From assembly GCF_012844305.1 (NCBI RefSeq), contig NZ_JABANE010000030.1, positions 19,212 to 83,211 on the forward strand: 64,000 nt of DNA, written 5' to 3'. The translations under genes and the position numbers were made by a program. Below the pieces are notes generated by a model that saw nothing but the letters and a program-made list of their open reading frames with translations, was not told the DNA's origin and searched no databases. Of the stretch, positions 26,294-36,403 are shown piece by piece (the stretch's first letter is position 1; each line of letters begins with the position of its first letter). The stretch is from Flammeovirga aprica JL-4. GTDB lineage: Bacteria > Bacteroidota > Bacteroidia > Cytophagales > Flammeovirgaceae.

Positions 26294-26906
26294 TTTAAAA
26301 TTATATGTAAAGAACAATGATTGGCTGAAACAATTTATACATCAGTCCATTGTTCTTTATTATCGCCCGAGATATTGGGTGAGACTGCTTTTGTTTCCAT
26401 TTTATATTAAGAGAGGGAAAAAGGCAGTAATACGATCATCAGCTCGTTTGGATTTATTCCCTTTCAATAAAATTTCTATTGGGGAAAAAAGTATTATCGA
26501 GGATTTTGTTACTCTCAATAATGCTGTTGGTGATCTGGTGATAGGCAACAATGTGATTGTAGGGATTGGTAACACAATCATTGGTCCTGTGGAAATAAAA
26601 GATAATGTATTATTTGCTCAAAATATAGTTGCCTCTGCCTTGAATCATGTTTTTGAAGATCCCGATCAACCAATTGTAGACCAAGGAGTCAATACCAAAA
26701 AAATCACAATAGATGAAAACTCTTGGATTGGAGCCAATGTGACAATTACACAAGGTGTACATATTGGGAAGCACTGTGTGATTGGTGCGGGAAGTGTAGT
26801 CAATAAAGATATTCCAGACTATCATGTGGCCATCGGAAATCCTATCCGATTAGTAAAAAAATATAATTTCGAAACTAAAACCTGGGAGAAAATCCCGAAA
26901 TCGTAA
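26283..26906 (+). CDS. Hexapeptide-repeat (left-handed beta-helix) acyltransferase
   Basis: 207 residues. From about residue 65 the sequence shows hexapeptide repeats (VIGNNVIVGIGNTIIGPVEI, VTITQGVHIGKHCVIGAGSV) with the C-terminal NPIRLVKKY end common to WcaF/NodL-like sugar O-acetyltransferases. The family moves an acetyl group from acetyl-CoA to a sugar in the cytoplasm. The N-terminal 50 residues are basic and may contact the membrane. It overlaps the upstream glycosyltransferase by 11 bp, so the gene order suggests acetylation of an intermediate in the repeat unit. Confidence 0.87.
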   Translation: MLSSLKLYVKNNDWLKQFIHQSIVLYYRPRYWVRLLLFPFYIKRGKKAVIRSSARLDLFPFNKISIGEKSIIEDFVTLNNAVGDLVIGNNVIVGIGNTIIGPVEIKDNVLFAQNIVASALNHVFEDPDQPIVDQGVNTKKITIDENSWIGANVTITQGVHIGKHCVIGAGSVVNKDIPDYHVAIGNPIRLVKKYNFETKTWEKIPKS

Positions 26907-26910
26907 TATT

Positions 26911-27819
26911 ATGCTCTCCATCATTACTGTCAATTTTAGACAATTAGATGTCACGCTTGAACTTATAAAATCCTTAATTCAATTTGCACCTAAAGATTCA
27001 GAATGGATTATTGTAGATAATGGATCACAGAAAGACATTTCCAAACTTCTTGAACAGATGGATCCCAGAATAAAAGTGGTCACATCAGAAGAAAATTTAG
27101 GTTTTGCAGGAGGAAATAACCTTGGTATTGAAGTGTCCAAAGGTGATTTTCTCTTTTTTATTAATAATGATACCATCGTAACTGAAAATTCTTTTCAACC
27201 ATTGCTAGAATCTTTGGAGGATGAAAAAGTGGGAATGGTTTGTCCTAAGATTCATTATTATTACACGCCTAATACCATACAGTATTCTGGTTTTACAAAG
27301 ATCAATCCTTTTACAGGACGGAATAGTGTGATAGGAGAGAGAGAACAAGATCAAGGGCAATATGATAGTGTTCGAAAGACGTATTTTGGTCATGGTGCAG
27401 CTATGATGCTCCGACGAAAAGTGATCGATGAAGTGGGTGGAATCCCTGAAGCTTTTTTCCTTTATTATGAAGAAATGGACTGGAGCAAAAAAATAAGGAA
27501 AGCCGGTTATGAAATTCATTATAATGGTAAAGCAAAAATTTTACACAAAGAATCCATTTCAGTTGGAAAACTAAGTCCGCTAAAGGAGTTCTATATGACA
27601 AGAAATAGGATTTTATTTATGTACAGGAACTATTCTTTATTTTATTTTATCGGTTTCTTTTTCTTTTTTATGATTTTATCATTTCCAAAACGCTATTTCT
27701 TCTTACTCAATAAAGATAAAAAGCTGAATAATGCATTAAAAGCGGGACTTTATTCTGCATTATTGTATCTTTTCAATAAAAGCATGGCACAACCCAAAGA
27801 CGGACTCAAATACGCTTAG
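26911..27819 (+). CDS. Glycosyltransferase family 2 (rhamnosyltransferase-like)
   Basis: 302 residues. The start is LSIITVNFRQLDVTLELIKS, with WIIVDNGSQKD, NLGFAGGNNLGIEVSKGDF and the DxD region FINNDTIVTENSF. The FGHGAAMMLRRKV and EMDWSKKIRKAGYEI blocks match the WbbL-like rhamnosyltransferase subgroup. A hydrophobic segment near the C-terminus (YFIGFFFFFMILSF) probably lies in the membrane. It is 4 bp after the acyltransferase. The sugar is inferred only from subgroup resemblance. Confidence 0.85.
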   Translation: MLSIITVNFRQLDVTLELIKSLIQFAPKDSEWIIVDNGSQKDISKLLEQMDPRIKVVTSEENLGFAGGNNLGIEVSKGDFLFFINNDTIVTENSFQPLLESLEDEKVGMVCPKIHYYYTPNTIQYSGFTKINPFTGRNSVIGEREQDQGQYDSVRKTYFGHGAAMMLRRKVIDEVGGIPEAFFLYYEEMDWSKKIRKAGYEIHYNGKAKILHKESISVGKLSPLKEFYMTRNRILFMYRNYSLFYFIGFFFFFMILSFPKRYFFLLNKDKKLNNALKAGLYSALLYLFNKSMAQPKDGLKYA

Positions 27820-27868
27820 ATTTAATACTTATTTTTTGTACTTTAATAATAAGTTAAAAAACCTAGAA

Positions 27869-29056
27869 ATGATCGCTAATTACCAATTACTATTCTGGGC
27901 ATCCCTGTTTGTAATTTTTTACAGTGCTGTTGGATATCCAATTTTGCTTTATTCAATTCTGTTGATTAAAAGAATTTTCAAGAAGAAAATAGACTTGTCA
28001 ATTTGGACAGATGAGGCTTGCCCAGAAGTTACAGTAATAATACCAGCTTATAATGAGGCTTCAATTATTGAAGAAAAAGTGAAAAATACTTTGGCACTTC
28101 AGTATCCGGAAGAAAAGAAAAGAATTCTTTTCATAACGGATGGTAGTACAGACGAGACTCCTGATATTATCAGCAGATACAAGGAGCAGGGAGTAGAGCT
28201 TTTGCATTCCCCAGAACGTTGTGGGAAATCAGAAGCTTTAAATAGAGCCATGCAATTTGTTGAAACAGATATTGTAGTTTGCTGTGATGCTAATACCATG
28301 ATCAATGCGGATGCATTAATCCATCTTACAAGTCATTATAGAGACCCGAAAGTAGGTGGAGTTTGTGGGGAGAAGAAAGTAATTACACCTGCCTCAAATG
28401 GTGCTGCTTCCGAGGGAGAAGGAGCTTATTGGCGATATGAATCTAAGTTGAAAGAATGGGATGCCGAGCTGACAAGTGTAATGGGTGGGGCTGGAGAGTT
28501 ATTCTCTATACGTACTTCATTGTATCCGTCGATTCCTAAGGAAATCATACTCGATGATTTCTTTATCACAATGCATATTGTGCAAAACGGATTTAGAGTA
28601 GCTTATGAAAAAAATGCGTATGCAACTGAAACTTCTTCAGCATCAGTAAAAGATGAGATGAAAAGAAAAGTTCGTATAGCGTCAGGCGGATTCCAGATAA
28701 TGCTTGTTTTATTACCGATGCTCAACTTTTTCAAATACGGTTGGGTTTCATTTCAATATATTTCGCACAGGGTTTTAAGGTGGCTGATTGTCCCTTTTGC
28801 CTTGCCATTACTGATATTATTAAATATATACCTTGCTTATGAGGTTGGAGGAATCTACGAATTTACCCTCCTCTTACAAGTCGTCGCATACGGCGTGGCA
28901 TTGATAGGTAGATATTTAAAGAAAAACAAAGTTCAGATCAAAGGATTGTTATTTCCTTACTATTATGCCTTTATGAATTATTGTGTTCTCTTAGGCTTTT
29001 TCAAATTTCTGCAAGGAAATCATTCCTCCATTTGGGAGAAAGTAAACCGACAATAA
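27869..29056 (+). CDS. Processive-type glycosyltransferase family 2, membrane-bound
   Basis: About 395 residues. An N-terminal helix (LLFWASLFVIFYSAVGYPIL) is followed by a GT2 domain: VTVIIPAYNEASII, ITDGSTDET, CCDANTMIN and GAGELFSIRTSL, with ILDDFFITMHIV in the ED-acceptor position. Two or three C-terminal helices follow. This layout is that of cellulose-/poly-GlcNAc-synthase relatives. An upstream in-frame TTG at 27836 was rejected in favour of the ATG at 27869. The stop codon is directly followed by the start of the giant adhesin (no gap), so the two are co-translated. Confidence 0.85.
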   Translation: MIANYQLLFWASLFVIFYSAVGYPILLYSILLIKRIFKKKIDLSIWTDEACPEVTVIIPAYNEASIIEEKVKNTLALQYPEEKKRILFITDGSTDETPDIISRYKEQGVELLHSPERCGKSEALNRAMQFVETDIVVCCDANTMINADALIHLTSHYRDPKVGGVCGEKKVITPASNGAASEGEGAYWRYESKLKEWDAELTSVMGGAGELFSIRTSLYPSIPKEIILDDFFITMHIVQNGFRVAYEKNAYATETSSASVKDEMKRKVRIASGGFQIMLVLLPMLNFFKYGWVSFQYISHRVLRWLIVPFALPLLILLNIYLAYEVGGIYEFTLLLQVVAYGVALIGRYLKKNKVQIKGLLFPYYYAFMNYCVLLGFFKFLQGNHSSIWEKVNRQ

Positions 29057-32000
29057 ATGTATAGTACCACCCACAAATACCGACTTCTATTTATTCCCAT
29101 CCTGACATTTTTATTGGCGATGATGCCTCTAAAAGTGAATTATGATTACCAAACTTTGGGCTCTTGGGATGCAAATGGTGTTCCCTCTTATTTAGATGGT
29201 AGAATATCTGTACCCACAGATATTGTAGATAGAACACGTCAACTTATTGAGGACTCATTAAGAATATCTGGGAATGAATTTTTAGATAGAAATGCTACTG
29301 ATGTTTATTTAAGAACAGAAGGGGAAGTATTTGTTACGCTTCTTTATGAAGACGCTGGGTGGAAAAATACTTTAGGTTTTTATACTTACACAGTAGATGA
29401 CATACCTGAAAACCAGAATGAAATAGGTGATCTAACCATAATTTTCCCAAATATTGACAGCCCTGACATTGTTGATAATGGAATGAGAATTAGTTTGGGT
29501 ACATTTCCAAAGCATACCGTATTTGGCTTTTTCCTTGTAGCACAAGGCTGGAATGGAGGAATCACAGATGGTGATTATATGCTTTTTACTAACGGTGATT
29601 TTAATGCTTCTTTTACGGCAGGTACACTTTACAATCAGATGACAATCATTTTCTCGAATGATTTGACAAATTCAAAAGACTTTGATTTCCTATTATGTAT
29701 GGAAGACAATGTAGATCTTTCAGCAGGTGATTATGATTATAATGATGCAGTCTTTCAATTAGAATCATCTCCTGAGACTTCTTTGGATCAATTCAGACCT
29801 GAAGCCTTAATAGCACCGACAGTAGAAGATACATTAATCACAGTATTCCAACATGATACAGTAACGTTCTCAATTGATAGTTTACTTCAAGATCATAATT
29901 ACATAGATTATTCTTCATTAGAAATATTGACTCCAGTGGATGGAGATAATATTTCAGAAATCTCATTTAACGGTACAGATTTAACTGTTGGTATGACAGA
30001 TGGCGTTTTTGATACGCTGGCTTTAGATTATAGAATTTGTAATGAAGATTTTACTACACTTTGTGATACCGGCGTAATATACATTACGTTAGGTCATATA
30101 AATCAACCTCCTGTCGCGCTCAAAGATTCAGTGATTACATATGATGTATCACTAACTTCAACAGGTCTTCCTCTTAGTGTTTTAGGTTCGGATCCTGACA
30201 GCAATTTAAACATGAACCATCTTAAAGTGATTACGTCACCAAATGATGTTTTCTTTACAATTGCAGATAATGGCCATATTAAAATAGTTCCTCAACTCAA
30301 CGCAAGCGGTATAGATACGGCCTTTTTTGAGATATGTGATTTAGGGATGCCGGTTTATTGTGACACAGGTTATTTCCTTGTGAATTTCCCAGTTTTACCT
30401 ACAGCATTAGATGATGTGGTGAATTTACCTGATGGTCATGAAATAAGTATTGATGTACTTGCAAATGACACGCATCCAGAAGATGATCTTGATCCTTCTA
30501 CTTTAAAAATTATAGATGAGCCAGATATAGAAGGGGTTGAATTTGAGGTGGTAGATGGTGAAATTGTACACACCCCCCCGGAAGATTTTGTAGGTTCTTA
30601 TGATGTGACTTATGAGATTTGTGATACTTCCAATCCTCCCGACTGTGATCAAGCAGTACTTACCATTACTGTTTTTGATGATGATCCAGTGGCTGTAAAT
30701 GACACATTACGTTTACCTGATGGAAGCCCTGTTAACATAGATGTACTTGCTAATGATTCTCATCCGCAAGATGATTTAAATCCATCTTCTTTAAAAATTA
30801 TAGAAGAACCAGATATTACAGGAGCAACATTTGAAGTGGTGAATGGAGAAATTGTACATACACCACCAGAGGGATTTGTTGGAACCTATGAGTTGACCTA
30901 CGAAATCTGTGATAATTCTACACCTGCAGATTGTGATCAAGCAGTTGTATTTATAACGGTTTTTGATGATGATCCAGTAGCTGTAAATGATACATTAAGT
31001 TTACCTAGTGGTGAGTTGGCGAGTATAGATGTTTTAGGAAATGATACTCATCCAGAGGATGATTTTGATCCATCTACTCTGAAAATTATTGAAGAGCCGG
31101 ATATAGAAGGTGTAGAGTTTGAAGTGATTGATGGTGAAATAGTACATACCCCTCCAGAAGGTTTTGAAGGGACTTATGAGTTAACTTATGAAATCTGTGA
31201 TAATTCTACACCTGCAGATTGCGAACAGGCAGTGGTTGTCATCACTGTATCAGATGATAATCCTAATGTGCGAACAAACCTGCCACCTGTTGCGAAAGAT
31301 GATTTTGCGGTGACCGATGTGAATGTGTCAGTGACGCTACCTATACTTGAAAATGATTATGATCCTGATGGAGGGTTAGATTATTTTACGGTAACTCAAA
31401 TTACAGAACCTCTCAATGGATCAGTACTTTTCGATGGGAGTATTTCAGATGGAGATACAATAGTAACAGCTCATTACTTTCCAAATCAAGGATACACAGG
31501 AGTAGATATTTTTACTTATGAAGTGTATGATAACGGAAATCCAAGAAGGAAGGATGAAGCAATAGGTATTATTCTTATTGGAGACGAAGGATTTGTGGCA
31601 GGAAACTCTCCGCTTTACTGGATTGATTCAGTGAAAATTTTTGAGGGAGAAAGTTACAATCATCCACTGCAGGAAAAAGTAGAACAAGTGACTGAAATTG
31701 ATCTTTCTTCACCAACTACAACACTGTTTGGTTCACCGGACCTTGAAGGTGCCTCAGCAAGTGCAGTTGATTCTTTAAATATACTATACACGGCTCCAGA
31801 TTCAGTCATCTCTGATGGCGAAAGAGATTATGTCTATTATAGAGTTTGTAATAGTGCTGATGAATGTGGTTATGGTCTCTTGATCGTAGATATTTATCCT
31901 GAAGGCACAGAGATAGTAGAAGAAATAGACATTATGGTCTATAATGGTTTTTCACCTAATAATGATCTCGTAAATGATGTTTTTGTGGTGGAAAACATAG

Positions 32001-32200
32001 AAAGATATAAAGACAATCAATTGAAAATCTACAATAGGTGGGGGCAGGAAATATATTATAAAGAAGGGTATGCCAATGAGTGGACAGGAAATAATAACAA
32101 TGGAGAACCACTGCCTGACGGTACCTATTTCTACGTGATCTTGATTGAATTAAATAACAAAACCAATACGTTTAACGGCTATGTGGTACTGAAGCGATAA
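29057..32200 (+). CDS. Giant T9SS-secreted adhesin with DUF4114 and Ig-like repeats
   Basis: 1047 residues. After a hydrophobic N-terminal segment (LLFIPILTFLLAMMPLKV) comes a DUF4114-type domain (about 90-240) with EDNVDLSAGDYDYNDAVFQL. Ig/cadherin-like domains follow, including three 96-residue tandem repeats at about 450-737. The last about 85 residues (FSPNNDLVNDVFVVENIE, then RWGQEIY and PDGTYFYVI) are the CHU_C-type T9SS type B sorting domain. Such proteins are exported across both membranes and held at the surface, usually with a PorP/SprF partner, which is the next gene. A shorter paralogue lies at 38916-41534. Confidence 0.85.
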   Translation: MYSTTHKYRLLFIPILTFLLAMMPLKVNYDYQTLGSWDANGVPSYLDGRISVPTDIVDRTRQLIEDSLRISGNEFLDRNATDVYLRTEGEVFVTLLYEDAGWKNTLGFYTYTVDDIPENQNEIGDLTIIFPNIDSPDIVDNGMRISLGTFPKHTVFGFFLVAQGWNGGITDGDYMLFTNGDFNASFTAGTLYNQMTIIFSNDLTNSKDFDFLLCMEDNVDLSAGDYDYNDAVFQLESSPETSLDQFRPEALIAPTVEDTLITVFQHDTVTFSIDSLLQDHNYIDYSSLEILTPVDGDNISEISFNGTDLTVGMTDGVFDTLALDYRICNEDFTTLCDTGVIYITLGHINQPPVALKDSVITYDVSLTSTGLPLSVLGSDPDSNLNMNHLKVITSPNDVFFTIADNGHIKIVPQLNASGIDTAFFEICDLGMPVYCDTGYFLVNFPVLPTALDDVVNLPDGHEISIDVLANDTHPEDDLDPSTLKIIDEPDIEGVEFEVVDGEIVHTPPEDFVGSYDVTYEICDTSNPPDCDQAVLTITVFDDDPVAVNDTLRLPDGSPVNIDVLANDSHPQDDLNPSSLKIIEEPDITGATFEVVNGEIVHTPPEGFVGTYELTYEICDNSTPADCDQAVVFITVFDDDPVAVNDTLSLPSGELASIDVLGNDTHPEDDFDPSTLKIIEEPDIEGVEFEVIDGEIVHTPPEGFEGTYELTYEICDNSTPADCEQAVVVITVSDDNPNVRTNLPPVAKDDFAVTDVNVSVTLPILENDYDPDGGLDYFTVTQITEPLNGSVLFDGSISDGDTIVTAHYFPNQGYTGVDIFTYEVYDNGNPRRKDEAIGIILIGDEGFVAGNSPLYWIDSVKIFEGESYNHPLQEKVEQVTEIDLSSPTTTLFGSPDLEGASASAVDSLNILYTAPDSVISDGERDYVYYRVCNSADECGYGLLIVDIYPEGTEIVEEIDIMVYNGFSPNNDLVNDVFVVENIERYKDNQLKIYNRWGQEIYYKEGYANEWTGNNNNGEPLPDGTYFYVILIELNNKTNTFNGYVVLKR
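30404..31267 (+). repeat. Three tandem 288-bp units in the adhesin gene
   Basis: Units begin at 30404, 30692 and 30980, exactly 288 bp (96 codons) apart. Each encodes the same Ig-like module (DVLANDxHPxDD, EIVHTPPE, TYEICD). Copies 2 and 3 are very alike. The paralogous gene has one copy. Confidence 0.85.
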
Positions 32201-32204
32201 TAAG

Positions 32205-33113
32205 ATGAGAAAATTAATAGTAATTCTAGGACTAATATACATTTTTGGAAATGAGGGGAAGGCTCAACAATTACCAATGTTCACCCAATATGCTTACAAC
32301 ACATTGGCGATCAATCCTGCCTTTGCAGGAACAAAAGATGGCGTTGATTTCTTATTGTTGAACAGGTGGCAATGGGTGGATTATGAAGGAGCTCCAAACA
32401 CATTCAACTTCAACTCATCTTTCAAAGTAATGGATAAAGTAGGTATGGGAGTTAACTTTGTCAATGATAAAATTGGCGTTTCCACTACCAATACAATTCA
32501 AGTGGCCGGTTCATATATGACTCAATTAAACGAGAAATTAACCCTTTCATTTGGCTTGGCGCTTTCTGCAACATCATATAAACATGATTGGAGCAACATC
32601 AGACTTCAAAATCCTTCAGACCCTACTTTTGGTGCAAATAATGAGAACCTCACAAATATCAATACTGGTTTTGGTTTGTATTTATACAGTGATAAATATT
32701 ATGTGAGTTTCTCAATTCCATATATCCTCGAAAATAAAATTACGAACACTTCAGAAGCACAAGAATACAGACATTACTTTTTAAAAGGAGGAGTACACTT
32801 TGAATTATCAGAAAATGTAGAATTTGTACCCTCAGCACTTTTAAAATATGTGACCAATAATGATGTTCAACTTGATATGACTGCCACCTTTATTCTACAG
32901 AAAATGCTTTGGGTGGGAGCAACTTATAGAACACAAGACGGTTTCGCCTTAATGGCACAAGTAGATATCAATAAAAGATTCAGAGTAGGCTACGGTTATG
33001 ATATTCCAATCACAGATATACAAACTGCTACCTCTGGTTCACATGAAATAATATTAGGTTTCAATATTAAATCAAGAACGAATAACGTGATTGTGAGTCC
33101 AAGATATTTTTAA
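32205..33113 (+). CDS. PorP/SprF-family T9SS outer-membrane protein
   Basis: 302 residues with a signal peptide ending GKAQ. The mature start QQLPMFTQYAYNTLAINPAF followed by AG is the family signature (PorP/SprF: QYM.N....NPA.AG). The remainder is an outer-membrane beta-barrel pattern with repeated aromatic-ending strands. In gliding Bacteroidota SprF sits behind SprB-type adhesins and is needed to place them on the cell surface. Here it directly follows a type-B-sorted adhesin, the same order. Spacing to both neighbours is 3-4 bp. Confidence 0.92.
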   Translation: MRKLIVILGLIYIFGNEGKAQQLPMFTQYAYNTLAINPAFAGTKDGVDFLLLNRWQWVDYEGAPNTFNFNSSFKVMDKVGMGVNFVNDKIGVSTTNTIQVAGSYMTQLNEKLTLSFGLALSATSYKHDWSNIRLQNPSDPTFGANNENLTNINTGFGLYLYSDKYYVSFSIPYILENKITNTSEAQEYRHYFLKGGVHFELSENVEFVPSALLKYVTNNDVQLDMTATFILQKMLWVGATYRTQDGFALMAQVDINKRFRVGYGYDIPITDIQTATSGSHEIILGFNIKSRTNNVIVSPRYF

Positions 33114-33116
33114 AAC

Positions 33117-35297
33117 ATGAAATTAACTATTGTACTTACTATATTGCTTCAACTATTGACTCAAACTATTGTATTTGCTCAGTCTTCACATGACAGCAAG
33201 TATATGAAAAAAGCAAATGAATACTTTGAGAGAAGCGACTATGTATTAGCTATCGATTATTTTGAGAAAGTCAACAAGCTTGATATTATCTCAGAATACA
33301 AACTTGCGTATGCGTATCAGCATACCCTCCAATATCATGAAGCGGTGAGGGTTTATGAAAAATTGGTCAACTTTAATTGGGAACTATCCGATGAAGTATT
33401 ACTGAATTATGGCTTGATGCTCAAGTCTCTGGAACAATACAGTAAAGCTGGAAAAGCCTTTCAGAAATATTTGTATAAAAACCCAAGAGATCATGAAGTC
33501 CGCGATCTGTATTTGTCTTGTCAAGCAAGCCAACTTAAAAAGCTGAAAAAAAATAAGTTTAATGTCATTATTGAAGGGCTGTCTTTTAATGCAAAAGAAA
33601 AAGATTTTAGCCCATTGATTTTTGATGGAGGTATAGCTTTCTGTTCATCAAGACCTTTAAAGAAAAGACAAAATATTCATAACCGTGATGGGTATTCATT
33701 TATTAATTTAGTGAAGGTCAGTAAAACAAACTTGGGAGCCTATACGGATGTAGAATTATTGGATAAAGATATTTTTTCCAATCATCATGTTGGCCCTTCT
33801 TATTTTGATAAGTCGTCAAATATGATGTATGTGACCATTAATGTAGATAAAAACGAAGTAATTGATGGTGAAAATTTCGACATACATCACTTAGAAATCC
33901 GAACAACAAAATACAAAGATGGTGAGTTTCAACGTATGGCGGATTTCGAATTAAATAACAAAGATTTTTCAGTTGGGCATCCTACATTGACAAAAGATGG
34001 AAATACGATTTACTTTATCTCTGATATGGCAGATGGTAAAGGAGGTACAGATATTTATGTGAGTCATCGAAATATTTCTGGTGGTTGGGACTCTCCTTAT
34101 AATATTGGTGAAATGATCAATACTTCAGGTAATGAAGTATTTCCTTTTATATATAACGATAGTACTTTATTCTTCTCTTCTGATAGACATATTGGATTAG
34201 GAGGATTAGATATTTATAAGGCAAATATTCGAAATAATAGAGTTGTATCCGTAGAAAATATGGGTTACCCTTTCAATTCTTCAAAGGATGATTTTGGAAT
34301 GGCAATAGATCATGATATAGAAGAGTTCAAGGGTTATTTCTCATCTAATAGAGATGGAGGTACTGGTGCTGATGATGTTTATCATTTTAGAGAAGTTCCT
34401 GATAATGTCACTGTACTTGTAGTAGATAGTCTTACAAAAGAGCCTTTAGCCAATTCTTCTGTAATATTATTTGACTGTGAAGAAGAACCTATTTCAGAGG
34501 GAACTACTGATGATAAAGGAACTTTTTCAACTTCTGTAGACCTACATAATTTTTGTAAGGTGGAAGCCATTCAAATGGGCTATATTCCTAAAATTGTCAA
34601 TACTAAATACCTGCAAAAAGAATTTGGAGGTGTGTTTGTTATTGTAGACCTCGTAAAGGGGCAACAAATCCGAATGGAAGGTTTTATTATAGATGAGGAT
34701 ACAAAAGAAAAAATACCACAGGCATCTATTGCTTTAGAGGATAGCAAATATGTACATTTAGATCAAACCTCTTCTAGTCAATATGGGCATTATCAATTTA
34801 TTTTTGGTGAAAAAGCACCAGACCAAAAGATGAATTTAAAGGTTTCTGCTCAAGGATATTTAGCAAAAGATGCTAATGTTGATGCTGCGAATATAAGTAT
34901 GGATGGTGTGATCAGAAGAGACGTTTATCTGAAACGTATGATTAAAAATGATCTATTAGAAATAGAGAACATTTATTACCCATTTGATAAAGCTTACCTC
35001 ACACCAGAAGCAAAAGTGATCCTCAATGATTTGTATAGAATTATGGTCAACAACCCTTCATTAATAGTAGAAATGGGGTCTCATTGTGATATACGAGGAA
35101 GTGATGATTACAATATCGATCTTTCACGAAGAAGGGCAGAATCAGTTATCAGTTACATGAGTGCACGGGGGATTAATACAAGACGTCTTATTTATCAATT
35201 TTATGGTGAAAAAGTAAATGCTGTTGATTGTATTTCGTGTACAGAAACACAGCACCAATTGAATAGGAGAACAGAGTTTAAAATTTTGGATTACTAA
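33117..35297 (+). CDS. OmpA-family protein with TPR and PD40 repeats (PorE-like)
   Basis: 726 residues. A signal peptide precedes TPR-like helices (about 30-140: YFERSDYVLAIDYFEKVNKL). A PD40/WD40-like propeller follows (about 150-430: GNTIYFISDMADGKGGTDIY, LFFSSDRHIGLGGLDIYKAN), then two carboxypeptidase-regulatory-like beta domains. A C-terminal OmpA domain (about 610-726) carries IVEMGSHCDIRGSDDYN and LSRRRAESV, the peptidoglycan-binding motif. The architecture is that of PorE/PG-binding T9SS-associated proteins, which anchor the system to the cell wall. It is 3 bp after PorP/SprF and its stop overlaps the next start by 1 bp. Confidence 0.85.
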   Translation: MKLTIVLTILLQLLTQTIVFAQSSHDSKYMKKANEYFERSDYVLAIDYFEKVNKLDIISEYKLAYAYQHTLQYHEAVRVYEKLVNFNWELSDEVLLNYGLMLKSLEQYSKAGKAFQKYLYKNPRDHEVRDLYLSCQASQLKKLKKNKFNVIIEGLSFNAKEKDFSPLIFDGGIAFCSSRPLKKRQNIHNRDGYSFINLVKVSKTNLGAYTDVELLDKDIFSNHHVGPSYFDKSSNMMYVTINVDKNEVIDGENFDIHHLEIRTTKYKDGEFQRMADFELNNKDFSVGHPTLTKDGNTIYFISDMADGKGGTDIYVSHRNISGGWDSPYNIGEMINTSGNEVFPFIYNDSTLFFSSDRHIGLGGLDIYKANIRNNRVVSVENMGYPFNSSKDDFGMAIDHDIEEFKGYFSSNRDGGTGADDVYHFREVPDNVTVLVVDSLTKEPLANSSVILFDCEEEPISEGTTDDKGTFSTSVDLHNFCKVEAIQMGYIPKIVNTKYLQKEFGGVFVIVDLVKGQQIRMEGFIIDEDTKEKIPQASIALEDSKYVHLDQTSSSQYGHYQFIFGEKAPDQKMNLKVSAQGYLAKDANVDAANISMDGVIRRDVYLKRMIKNDLLEIENIYYPFDKAYLTPEAKVILNDLYRIMVNNPSLIVEMGSHCDIRGSDDYNIDLSRRRAESVISYMSARGINTRRLIYQFYGEKVNAVDCISCTETQHQLNRRTEFKILDY

Positions 35298-36394
35298 TGG
35301 AAGATCATATTAATTTAGTAAGCTGTCAGCATTTCTTTTCTGGAATAGGACGGTATAGTTTTGAGTTGGGAGAGGAAATGTATAAATCTTCAGCAATTCA
35401 ACTTTTCAAACCTTCAAAACCCTCGAATGCAGATCACTTTTATGAAGATCAATATGATTGGATAAAAGGATATTTTTATAAGTCATTCAGAAATTTACAT
35501 CCCTATGTACTGCCGTTGTTTATTAAACAAGCTTTGAACAAAACGTTTGATTCCAATAAGATTTATCATGCACATTGGTTTCTTTCAGGCCTGGCACTGT
35601 CTTATTTCAAAAATGCCAAATTTGTCGTGACAATGCATGATGTTTCTCTTCTGCATATTCACGAAGGAGATCAATGGTTTATGAAGTATTATAAGTGGGC
35701 TATCAATCGTTTTAAAGAAAGAAGAGTACCCATAATTGTTGTTTCTGAAAGTGCAAAAAAAGACACAATTCTTCATGCAAAATATCCTGAAGAATTGGTT
35801 CATGTGATTCATAACGGTATTAATTTCGATCAATTTTACCCTTCCAAAACAATAGAAAGATCAGAAAATGAATTCAATATTATATATACAGGTGGATTAG
35901 GAGAACGAAAAAATTTACAGCTCTTATTAAGAGCATTTCAAGCGATAGAAAAAAAATATCCGTTTGTAAAATTAAGAATAGCAGGCATGTATCCTGAAAG
36001 AACGGTTTATCCTAAAATTGCAGAAGCTTTAGAGCTTAAAAATGTCATTTTTGAAGGATATATTCCTGATGAAAAATTAATAGATTTCTATCACAAAGGT
36101 GACCTTCTTGTTTTTCCATCTTTGTATGAAGGTTTTGGTTTTGCTCCATTGGAAGCAATGGCAAGTAGTGTTCCGGTTCTTAGTGCAAAAGGCGGTTCTT
36201 TACGTGAAGTTGTTGGGGAAGGCGGAGACTTTTTTGATTATGATGTGGATGACCTTCAATTAAAAATATCAAACATTATTGATGATGAAAGCTATAGACA
36301 AGACCTGATTAAAAGAGGTAGTTTATGGGTGAAAAAATTCACTTGGGAAGAAAGCGTTAGAAAAACCAAAGAAGTCTATAAATCTGTCAGTTAG
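35297..36394 (+). CDS. Glycosyltransferase family 4
   Basis: 365 residues, GT-B fold. The donor domain shows FPSLYEGFGFAPLEAMASS with SAKGGSLREVVGEGG, and IIYTGGLGERKNLQLLLRAF at the domain border. The N-terminal VVTMHDVSLLHIHEG and IIVVSESAKKD parallel the GT4 gene at 23112. The two enzymes look paralogous and begin alike (QFLSCLEGKFGIGQYS compared with NLVSCQHFFSGIGRYS). It is fused by a 1-bp overlap to the T9SS OmpA gene, which is unusual for a polysaccharide enzyme. It ends the ten-gene run. Confidence 0.88.
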   Translation: MEDHINLVSCQHFFSGIGRYSFELGEEMYKSSAIQLFKPSKPSNADHFYEDQYDWIKGYFYKSFRNLHPYVLPLFIKQALNKTFDSNKIYHAHWFLSGLALSYFKNAKFVVTMHDVSLLHIHEGDQWFMKYYKWAINRFKERRVPIIVVSESAKKDTILHAKYPEELVHVIHNGINFDQFYPSKTIERSENEFNIIYTGGLGERKNLQLLLRAFQAIEKKYPFVKLRIAGMYPERTVYPKIAEALELKNVIFEGYIPDEKLIDFYHKGDLLVFPSLYEGFGFAPLEAMASSVPVLSAKGGSLREVVGEGGDFFDYDVDDLQLKISNIIDDESYRQDLIKRGSLWVKKFTWEESVRKTKEVYKSVS

Positions 36395-36403
36395 TTAATG
36401 AAT

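Noticed and set aside
30404..31267. Regularly spaced repeats that might suggest CRISPR or satellite DNA
   Set aside because: The 288-bp units are in frame and encode an Ig-like protein module; there are no short repeats with variable spacers.
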